Part shown: positions 43,609-54,400 of the stretch, piece by piece | How positions within the stretch are numbered: position 1 is the stretch's first letter | How the letters are laid out: each line of letters begins with the position of its first letter | Assembly (NCBI GenBank): GCA_963978895.1 | Contig: OZ022238.1 | Span: 38,422,320-38,486,319, forward strand | Direction of reading: 5' to 3' | Source: Erpobdella octoculata | Taxonomy: Eukaryota > Annelida > Clitellata > Hirudinida > Erpobdellidae | Length of the DNA stretch: 64,000 bases | Program-made: the position numbers and the translations under genes | The notes under the pieces: generated by a model | Told to the model about the DNA's origin: nothing | Seen by the model: the letters and a program-made list of their open reading frames with translations, nothing else | Database searches by the model: none

Positions 43609-44860
43609 CTATCTATTGGCAATAAATACATTTTGGCCTGGAATACCTGGACACCAAAAATTTAAAGAAGGGTGTGGTTTTTGTACAAACCACATTTTGT
43701 ATGTTATCAGCCACCCTAAAATAGCGAACAGATTGGCAATAAGTTTCTGAGGCATGTTGTTAAAATAAATAATTGTGCCAAAATTGGCCAGATCCAATAT
43801 AAGAATGAGTACAGTCAGTATCATCACTATTGCCTTGACATATGTGGAATTTTCTTCATGTATTTTTTTACTAATTTTCACTTGCTTTTCCCGTAATTCA
43901 CTGACTGCAACATCAGATTCTCTTTTAGAAAAAGTCTCATTCAATTTCTCCCATGAGACTAAGGCTTTTATTTCTTCTGAGATTGCTATCATGCTATACA
44001 GCATAAGGAAAGCTCTATCTGATATGGTAAATGAAATCCACCTAATTGAGGAAAAAATAAGATCAGCTAAATACTCTAAAAAAATTAAAAAACATACTAC
44101 CTTCCAAGGCACAGATCTCTGTTAAACCTTTCTTGACCAGTATTACTTCCTCCAATACAAAATCCGTATCTATATGCAATGTGATCAAATATAAAAGAAC
44201 AAAGGTACCACCAAATAGCTAATATGGCTAGCCTTGATAGATTTCGATTGATTCCATATAATTGTCCACAATAAAATACTTTGCTGTGAATAAAATTGAT
44301 CTTGAAAGTAAACTTTTATAATTATAAATTTAAAAAAAAATACCTGGTAAGATAAATAAAGATTGCCAAAACACCACATGTGATAGTCCATGCATACTTT
44401 ACGAAATATTGATTGAGCAAATTTGTTGAGTCTGAGAGAAAACAGCCAGGGGGAGGGAAGTGATCGGTTATCAAGGAAATAACAATAGTACAAGAAAGGT
44501 ACACAATCAATCTAAATTTTAACTCAATAAACAAAATTTTACGACAGACATGCATTAGAAGGATGACTAAAAATTTGCTAAACGTTGTAGGCTTTGCAAC
44601 ATCTTTGGGTTTGCTCAGAATTACGCCTGTTGTTGACTGTGATGCTAAAAAAAACAAAACAAATGCACAACTCTACTTCACTGTCATACTGAATTAAAAA
44701 CGTAAGAATAATAAGAATATGAATACAACTTACAAAGGGGAGTTTGGTTGAAATGTACAGAAGTCTTTCTTACAAGATGTTGAAGTGGTGAAGACGGATC
44801 TGGAATTCTCCAATCGCGTTGTTTTAATCCTCCCGGCAAACTCGAAAATTTTTGATTCAT
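43609..44860 (-). CDS. Divergent FITM2-like protein lacking catalytic histidines
   Basis: Four GT-AG exons, 44860-44734, 44644-44344, 44283-44101 and 44041-43609, give one frame of 347 residues. The fold matches FITM2: LLNQYFVKYAWTITC (family NxYFVKxxWxWT), WWYLCSFIFDHIAYRYGFC, WISFTISDRAFLMLYS, then EE, and [20 protein letters not shown]. At the two positions of the catalytic histidines stand R213 (ISDRAF for ISGHSF) and N298 (YFNN for YFHN). The exon 2/3 junction lies at the same place and phase (AG/C) as the single FITM2 intron, showing common descent; the other two introns are extra. The frame and splice sites are intact, so it is probably expressed as a non-catalytic paralogue. Its ATG is 632 bp from the divergent syntaxin start. 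A piece of its last exon is duplicated at 51,790. Confidence 0.88.
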
Positions 44861-45492
44861 TTTAACTCCATTCCTCTTTTAATGATTTATTTATATTCCA
44901 CATGCATTCACTAAGAACAAACCAAACGCTTTCACAGCACTCAGCAGGTGCTTTCTGTTCGTTCAGTGCTGCTGCTGAAGTTGCTGAACTCACAACTGCC
45001 TATAGTGCTTAATACAAGTGTGAATTATGCGTTAACTCCAGCTATGTATAGGTAAGGATTAAAACGGTGACTGCCTTTATATTAGTGGTGCAAATTGCTA
45101 ATTGATAGATAATAATTGTAATAATAGTATAAAACGACTTGTGAATGATGTTTAGGTATTGTTTAACAAAATACTTCGTACACTGTTATAAATGCTTAAC
45201 ATAAATAGTAAAAGTAAGTTTTAAAAATTACAGTACTAAGGTGATGATAAGTTATAAAAGTTTTACCGCCTACTGCCATAATGCCAATTCTGCATCGATC
45301 TAATTAATTCATGACGTCATACCGGAAGCAGCAGCCTCCGCCGTCAAACATTTTTTTCTCCTAGATTTAAGATGGCTGGTCGGAGTCAATAAGATACGCA
45401 AAGATCACGATAAGGTTTTGTCAATATTTATTTTTTAACATTTGTTAAGCATCTAGTCTGTTGTTTGTTCGAAAGTCATCCCAGTAGTCGCA
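44861..45492. promoter_or_regulatory. Divergent promoter interval, FITM2-like and syntaxin-1
   Basis: This 632 bp interval separates two head-to-head start codons. On the syntaxin side it holds a perfect cAMP-response palindrome tgacgtca (45,312-45,319), an ETS-type accggaagc (45,321-45,329) and a YY1-type aagatggc (45,369-45,376). They all stand within 65 bp and 120-180 bp before the syntaxin ATG, a layout typical of TATA-less core promoters. The motifs are seen; their use is inferred. Confidence 0.6.
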
Positions 45493-48400
45493 ATGACTAA
45501 GGATCGTTTGGCAGCTCTGAAGGCGGTATGTATTATATTTCTTCTCTTTGATGTCTGTGATGAACCACACGTGTGTTTAGTTTTTGCTGAAATATGAGTT
45601 TTTGAAAGAACGAGTTTCTACCGGTCACTACTCTGGCTCAAGGGCACAAGACACTAATTACTCTATCAGGGCTTTATCATGAAGGCTGGGTGGTTGGTGC
45701 TTACATGTATTTTGAGTCAAAGTTTTTGACCAATCCCTGAATTCTTACCAAGAACTAAAGCATTTTGATGTCTTACAATTTAACATTTTATTCATACTCA
45801 CTGGGTGGCTAGCATCATCTAAAAATATATGCTCTGTTGCAGTCTGTGGAGTTTACCTCCATCAATCATCTTGTACCAATCAAGATTAATATACAGTTTG
45901 GGAAATTTGAGCTTTACTGTTTCAGATTAGATTGCATTTTTGTCAATCACGGATAATTATCACGGGATTTTATAAAATGAAAGAACCTACCTAATATTCT
46001 TAAACTTTCTCTGCACTGTTTTTTATAAATGTTATGATGTGAAAAAAGACTAATGCCCTAGCTGGCTAATTCCACCTATATCTCTAAATATGTCAGATTT
46101 GTTTATTCATTTCTTGAATGTCATGGATGCACTAGTTTTACCACATAACAAACACCGAAGGAAGTACTAAGTTACAAAATAATTTTTATGCTTTTTAAAA
46201 AAAATAAAGTAGTTGCAATATGAACCATAATAAAGCCATTTTCTTATCTGTGTAAATGAGGGTGTTTTTATAGAAGTTTTTTGTTATATTTTTGGTTTTA
46301 GGCCCAAAGTGACGATGACGATGAGCCGGGAGAGCACATGCCGATGACCTTGAATGTTGACGGAGGCAAGTTCATGGAGGAATTTTTCGAGCAGGTTTGT
46401 TTTGAGATTTTATGAGATAAAAATGTACTGTTTTAGAAATCTAGTGACTTTATTTTGCTATTAAACAGGTGAATGAAATTAGAGAAATGATAGACAAAAT
46501 AGCAGTTGATGTTGATGAAGTTAAGAAGAAACACAGTGCAATCCTTTCGGCTCCCCAGACTGATGACAGTAAATATTATATTATCTTTTGTGTAAACAAT
46601 TAGAAAACTATTTTTCTTTGAATATTCCAACTAATTTGTTTTTATTATTTAATTGTTTTCAGTTTTAAATCAATTCATTAACATTGAAGATAACTTCAGT
46701 TAACATATTTTAATCACAGATATCTGTTTGTCAATTTGTGACTTAATAATCGTGTGTTGTATGAAAACATGTACAAATATTATGTTATTAAGTTATCTTT
46801 ACCATAAAATTCTAGTATATATATAAGTCAAATCATTATGAGTCTGTATTTTTATAAATATTTTAAAGTTTGTTATTTTAAAATTGATTAAATTTCAGAG
46901 ACAAAAGAAGAGTTAGAAGATTTAATGGCGGAAATTAAGAAGACAGCGAATAAAGTCAGAGGAAAGTTAAAGGGTAATTTTGATGAATGCTTTTATGTAC
47001 TTGCTGAATGTACAGTGTTTTCTGATAACAGAAATAAATTTTCATAGAAAAGCATCTGACTAAGAGGTGCATGTACTTTTTCTCAATTAGGATTACATAG
47101 GATTGGGTATAACAGAAATGGTTATTAATCAGAGGTGAACAGATAATGTAATGGCAGATAATCGGTCAAATCATATCGGCTGATTAAAATATATATATAT
47201 ATTATTATTATTATTATGATATTAACGTGCTCTCTAAAAATAAATTTTCTCAGAGCACGGGGCAAACAGCGTAGAAAAGAAAAACAAATGAATCTAATGT
47301 CAAAATTTAAAAGGTCAAATTCTATTTAACATTCAAGAGAACAAAAAGGTTTTGAGCTTCTTCTTAAAACTGCAACATTATTTGTCGTAAATAAAGAGCA
47401 ACATGGAGACACATTTTTTCTATCCCATTACATTACTGCAGTTGTATCTCTATTTTTGTCCCATTACATTACTGCAGAGGCATCTGTATATTCGTCCCAT
47501 TCCATTACTGCAGAGGTATCTTTATATTCGTCCCATTCCATTACTGCAGAGGCATCTCTATATTTGTATCATTCAATTACTGCAGAGGTATCTCTATATT
47601 TGTATCATTCAATTACTGCAGAGGTATCTCTATATTCGTCCCATTACATTACTGCAGAGGCATCTTTATATTCGTCCCATTCCATTACTGCAGAGGTATC
47701 TTTATATTCGTCCCATTCCATTACTGCAGAGGCATCTCTATATTTGTATCATTCAATTACTGCAGAGGTATCTCTATATTTCTATCATTCAATTACTGCA
47801 GAGGTATCTCTATATTCGTCCTATTACATTACTGCAGAGGTATCTCTATATTCGTCCTATTTGATGTTTTAACCTTGAGTTTTTTTACTATTGAAAAATA
47901 TCTTAAACATTCGTTGTAACCAGTAATGTTCAAGTTAACTGTAATACTAACTGAAAACGCAAAATAATAGAAAAATAATGGGCAGTTAATTGTAATACTA
48001 ATAGTAACTGGAAAATAATCAATAACTTTAACTGTAATAGTAACTGAATAATAAATTCAGTTAAATAATAAAAAAATAATTACTAACTGAAAATTTTTTT
48101 AGATGTAATTTAAAAAAAAATAATTATTGGTTTTTTATATGCGACCAAGGGTATCGAATTCTTTAATGTTACCTAACAAATATTATAAACTCAAATGGTG
48201 CTGTTTAGTTAGTCGCAGCCTTTTGTTATTGATAGTGCTGTTGTGATCGTTGTATAATTGTAATTGTACATTCCTTACAGCGAAAGTTTTCAGCCACTGT
48301 TTAAATAACTTAGAACTTAGTGTTGCATCTCTCACGCAATCAGGCAGGCTGTTCCAGAAGGCTGGTCCTGCTAGTAAAAAGGCTCTCGGTCCAAACCTTT

Positions 48401-51400
48401 TAGTGCTTGTTTGAGGAATGATTAATCTGCCTCGGGTTGTTGAGCGAAGACGGTGGAGAGCAGGAGCATCGGCATTCAGTTGTAGCATTTCTTTGAGGTA
48501 TGCATTAGCACAGACACTAGTAAACAAGGAAGCCCAACTTGAATTTATTCCTTAAATGAACAGTGAAGGCGGTCTCGAATATTAGCCGAAATTTTGTCGA
48601 ATTTGCGTTTTCTGACGGCAAGACGGGCCGCTACTCCGACTCCAACCAACAGGCTGTTACAGTAAACAAGCCTCCTAATAATAATTAGTACGTGTACAAG
48701 GGCTGAACATGCCTTGGCAGAAAGAGAATGATCGACAGATCGCAGTTGTCGAAGCTGATGAATTGATGACTGGCAGATGCGTTGTGTTTGGATTTTCATG
48801 GCTAGCTGGGCGTCGAGGTGTACTTCAAAATTGTAGACGCTTGTCTGAAGTGTGCCAAGAAATTGAAGCTTCTAGTTTTTTGAACAAGCAGTCTAGGCAT
48901 GAAAATTCAGTTGATGAAGAAATTAATGCTTATTTTGGTGCCTGAAAAAGATTAGCAATTAATCAAACAGGAATAAGTTTCTGGACAGCTTTGAAAACTG
49001 CATATACTCTAATAGCTGCCTTTGCTAAAGACATATTCTCTGCACCTGCTTCAGAAGCATATGTGGAGCACATCTTCTTGGTTTGCAGCAATATGAATGA
49101 TTGCAGGAAAAAGGAACAGGTTCTCTAAGAACCTAGAGACTTGTGTTTTTACACGAACTTTAAGTTTTACCATTTCAGTCTGTTCACGGAACCAACAGTT
49201 AACTGTAATATTAACTGGAAAATAAATAACTGAAAAATGTTTGTGGAAAAATAACTTTAACTGACAACTGAAAAATGTTGTAACTTCAACTGTGTAACTG
49301 TAACTGAAAAGTTGTAACTGAAATATCACAGGTTGTAACTTGTTTTTTTATTATAAATTTTAAAGACTTATATTTTAAAATTGTATATTTGTACTAGAGT
49401 CCGACCAAAATTCGGTTTTGTTTTCGGCACCGAAAATGACAAAAATAGACTTTCGGTACACCTGTGGAAGAAAACAATGAATAAGCGCTAAAGGAATGTT
49501 TGGAGAGGAAAGAGAATGAGGTGAAGGTGTTCATTTTTGGTCATTTTCGGTGCCGAAAACAAAACCGAATTTCGGTCGGACTCTAATTTGTACCACATCA
49601 TTCCTAACATAAAAGTGCATGATGTATGTCACCCGATTGCCATCGGCAGCTCTGAAAAAACTCTTGATGATAGATTATGAGGCGCTGAACACGGTTTGTT
49701 AGGACACTTTTTTGTTAAAATGTTTAAATAAAAAGTTATTAGCCGAGAAAGTTCTACGCTTTGCGGATATATATAATGCATCGTACGTCATCACTCGGTA
49801 TAAACAAGTTGAAAATAAATAAATCTCCGAAGTACGCCGGCGGGTTTTTCCCATATTTGAGCGTACGTCATCACGCCAATATAAAAAAGTGGAAAATAAA
49901 TAAATCAACAAAGTAGAAAATAAACAAATCACCTAAGTAGTACCTCGGCGGGTTTTTCCCAATTTTGAGCGTATGTCATCACTCATTATAAACATAAACA
50001 AATAGAGGTGGGTTTTTTTCGTAGGCGGTTTTTTTTCAATATCAACCGTTAAAGGTTGTTTTTTTTCATAGGCAGTTTTTTCAAATTTAGCCATTCAAAG
50101 AGAAGACCATTCCAAAACGTTTCCAAGTGACAAATCATCTGCGACTGGCTGATAAAACTCACACGCTTCGTGCAAATTGTATATTTGTACCGCTTAATAT
50201 TTTTAAATTGTATATTTGTACACTTAATCGCCAGTCGGTGGTGTCTTATGTTTCCTTAAATTCTTATTTATTATCTTTAATCTTTATAAATCTTGTCTGT
50301 TTAATTTTTTTTATTTCCACGAAATGGCATATTTGTATTAAGTAATATATTTTTTGTCTTATACAACAGTAAAATAATGTTTCTATCTTATAGTATTGAC
50401 ATAACTTTTCTTGCAAGATTTTGCAAAATTATTCCTGACCATTTTTTATTTAAAGCATAAGGTATTTATTTTTTTTTGTTGTTTTCATTTAAAATATTTT
50501 AATCTCGACCATTCCAAAACGTTTCCAAGTGACAAATCATCTGCGACTGGCTGATAAAACTCACACGCTTCGTGCAAATTGTATATTTGTACCGCTTAAT
50601 ATTTTTAAATTGTATATTTGTACACTTAATCGCCAGTCGGTGGTGTCTTATGTTTCCTTAAATTCTTATTTATTATCTTTAATCTTTATAAATCTTGTCT
50701 GTTTAATTTTTTTTATTTCCACGAAATGGCATATTTGTATTAAGTAATATATTTTTTGTCTTATACAACAGTAAAATAATGTTTCTATCTTATAGTATTG
50801 ACATAACTTTTCTTGCAAGATTTTGCAAAATTATTCCTGACCATTTTTTATTTAAAGCATAAGGTATTTATTTTTTTTTGTTGTTTTTATTTAAAATATT
50901 TTAATCTCGACTTATATTTTTTTTATAAATATTTTTATTGTTTTTGTTCAAGTGTTGGAACAGAAAATTGAACAAGAAGAGGAGACTAATAAATCTTCTG
51001 CTGATTTACGTATTCGTAAAACACAGGTTTGTCAGTCTAACTATTTTCTATAAACGATGCAAAACATACTCATGACTGTAAACAGAAACGGTCTAAAATG
51101 GGAATATTTTAAAGAAACATTAAATAAAATGGGAATATTTTAAAGAAACATTAAATAAAATAGGAATATTTTAAAGAAACATTAAATAAAATGGGAATAT
51201 TTTAAAGAAACATTAAATAAAATAGGAATATTTTAAAGAAACATTAAATAAAACAGGGAGTTTTTAATGCAACTGAAACCGCACTGCTCTTTATATAAAA
51301 TAATAATGATATAAACATAGAAATTTTGTTTACAGTGATGTCCACATATGGTATTTATATAATTGAGATATTTAAATAGTAAAGTGGATAAAAATGGTAA

Positions 51401-54400
51401 ATTCTTTAATTATAAATGAGGTATAAAATATGATTTTTTAAAAATTTAAAGCGATTAGTTTGTCCATGTTACAGCTTTTTTTTTTACGTATATCTAAACT
51501 CTAGATGTAAATCATGATTACTAGTTGATTGTTATTGAAATACTTCACAACTGAGTGTCTGAAGTATGCAATTTTACTGCCAAAACAAGAAATTCCTCGG
51601 CATTACAAAAGAATTACTCAAAGATGGGACATGATATGGATTAGGTGTGTAAGCCATATTGGGTTTTATAAAATTGCTGCTGAAATCTTAAGAGGGTGAT
51701 GGGTATGTTGAAGGTATGGCCTGACTTTGATAAATAAGACTTGTATTCAAGCCGATTGCAAGCGTTCCGAAACCGTTCCATAGATATACAGAAGTGTGTG
51801 GTTTTTGTACAAACCACATTTTGTATGTTATCAGCCACCCTAAAATAGTGAAAAGATTGGCAATAAGTTTCTGAGGCATATTGTTAAAGTAGAAAATTGT
51901 GCCAGAGTTATCTTAAACTATACTCTACAAAACTTGAGGGTCATAACAAATTCTGAATAGAAAAAATGTTTAGTCATTGAGCTCTTGGGTTTTCCTAAAT
52001 TCAATAGTTAAAAGGAAACTGAGGCAGATTGTACTTTAGAAATAGGAGCCTTTTTCCTGTTTTGACTTTCAAAGAGCCATGGCGATCTGAGATGATCTGT
52101 CTTGCTCCGCTAAAGAGCTGTTCGATGGGGACGCTGGTCAGGAAAAATACTTTTTTGCTGGTTTGGCTAGGTTTGGGAAATGGAATTTGTCTCTAATTCT
52201 TCAGACGTATGGGTTTTTGTGACAAGTATAAATCAGTAATTGCATGCACTGCATATTGACATTGCCTACGATCGACAAGTTTATTGCGGGGCTGGTTTGC
52301 TCACAACATCTAAGAACAGATCCCAAAGTCGCGATTAATTAGTAACATTCACAATCGACGTTGCTAATTATCGCGGGTGCCTATTGTCCTATTGATCGTC
52401 CAAATTATGACTATGTTACCGATTAATCAGTCAAGTTCTAGTTATGATTATATCCCCAGCATGATATGAAAGGTAGAATGCATTAAATGGTCATAGATTT
52501 GCTTTAATATCAGAGGTCACAATTGTTCAATCAGTGGTTTCAGTTTTTTTGTTATTATAAAGAAAGTCTTCTGAAAGTAGTCATTATTGTTATTTATCAT
52601 TATCGTGTTTTTTAATTAATTGTTGTTTTATCACTAGTTGTATCATAAATGGTCATATTTTGATGTTATTATAGCATTCAACAATACTGAGAAAGTTCAT
52701 AGAAGTTATGAACCAGTACAATGCAGCTCAAGTTGATTATAGAGATGGGTGTAAGAAAAGGTTACAAAGACAGATGGAAATAAGTGAGTGTTGTGATGTA
52801 ATGTGTTTTCTGCTGTTATGTTTGTGTATTGCGCCCATTGTGTGTTTAATGTCGTGCATTTTTCTGAAATATAGCATGTCTTGTATGATGTTTTAATGTA
52901 TTTTTTCTGTTTTAATGTGTTTCTTGTATATCTAGAATATGTTGTGGCAAGTTGTATCTTGTGTTTCTTGTATATCTAGAATCTGTTGTGGTAAGTTGTA
53001 TCTTGTGTTTCGTGTATATCTAGGATATGTTGTGGCAAGTTGTATCTTGTGTTTCTTGTATATCTAGAGATTGTTGTGGCAAGTTGTATCTTGTGTTTCG
53101 TGTATATCTAGAATATGTTGTGGCAAGTTGTATCTTGTGTTTCGTGTATATCTAGAATATGTTGTGGCAAGTTGTATCTTGTGTTTCGTGTATATCTAGA
53201 ATATGTTGTGGCAAGTTGTATCTTGTGTTTCGTGTATATCTAGAATATGTTGTGGCAAGTTGTATCTTGTGTTTCGTGTATATCTAGAATATGTTGTGGC
53301 AAGTTGTATCTTGTGTTTCGTGTATATCCAGGATATGTTGTGGCAAGTTGTATCTTGTGTTTCGTGTATATCCAGGATATGTTGTGGCAAGTTGTATATA
53401 TGGAATGTTGTGTTCATTTTTATTATATCTATTAGAATGTATTTCTTTCACCAAGAATTTATTTACATTACTGCGTTTAATTTTGTCTTTTCTCTTTTAA
53501 TGTCTTCAGTTTTTTTTCAATAAGTTTCACTTTTTGGTTTCCTTAAATGTCCAGGTTGAGTTGTTTTGCCTATGTTAAAGAATGTTGTTGTGTTTCCAGA
53601 CAGTGATGCATCATGCGGATTGGTAAGAAATCTTTATTTGGAAGTTCATTTTTTGTTTAATTCTAAATGTTTCATTTGCATGCCATTTTAATTTTTTAAT
53701 ATTTCTGATTTCATTCTCTTTTTATTAACCTTAAATATGAGATTTTTTTGGTTTTTGTTTAATTGAATATTAGATATTCATTGATGGTCTCTGAGAATGT
53801 TATAAAAATATCTATCTGTCAAATTAATAAATAGCTGGAAGAGCGACTACAAATGAAGAGTTGGAAGATATGTTGGAATCTGGAAACCCTGCAATATTTA
53901 CTCAGGGGGTATGTTTGAATAATAAATTATTATTATTTCTGTTAAAGGTCTGGTGATCATTATTATATTTTTTTCCATACCAGATAATAACTGATACACA
54001 ACAAGCAAAACAATCTCTAATGGACATAGAGGCACGTCACAATGACATCATGAAACTTGAACAGTCCATTAAGGAACTTCATGACATGTTCATGGATATG
54101 GCCATGCTGGTCGAAAGCCAGGTTGAGATCTCGCAAGAATAAGTTAATTAATTTACTGTTCATTTAATTTTTTAATCATTTACATGGAAAATTCTTTAGG
54201 GGGAGATGATTGATAGAATCGAGCACAACGTTGAAAAAGCTGTGGATTATGTTGAAACTGCTGCTGCTGATACAAAGAAAGCCATGAAGTACCAAAGTGC
54301 TGCCAGGAAGGTTTGTTTGTTTTTGATTGCTGTGTTTGAAAATGAATTTATAATTAATATTAATTTCATTGTTATTTCCAGAAAAAAATCATAATAATGA

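Larger units (their letters stand above)
47921..49331 (+). mobile_element. hAT element with perfect 8-bp TSD, carrying a nested LINE
   Basis: The perfect direct repeat gttgtaac flanks it (47,913-47,920 and 49,332-49,339). The ends (cagtaatgttcaagtta, inverted ctgtgatatttcagtta) are imperfect. Subterminal gtaactgtaatactaactg arrays stand at 47,935-48,060 and 49,195-49,320. A LINE fragment is inserted at 48,183-48,800. The C-terminal transposase block remains at 48,850-49,130. It lies in syntaxin intron 4. Confidence 0.85.

Noticed and set aside
47403..47872. Twelve-residue-repeat proteins (153 and 138 residues)
   Set aside because: They come from a 36 bp minisatellite in a syntaxin intron; two frames are open at once, which is expected from the period.
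50127..50747. Two identical 72-codon open frames as a duplicated gene
   Set aside because: They lie in a syntaxin intron, have no family similarity, and exist twice only because of the 402 bp tandem duplication.
51641..51879. A third FITM2-like gene
   Set aside because: Only about 115 bp is homologous, with no other exons; it is a copied fragment.
53196..53523. Cys-rich repeat frames at the 44-bp satellite
   Set aside because: The same residues appear in all three frames as the 44 bp unit shifts phase; they are intronic.
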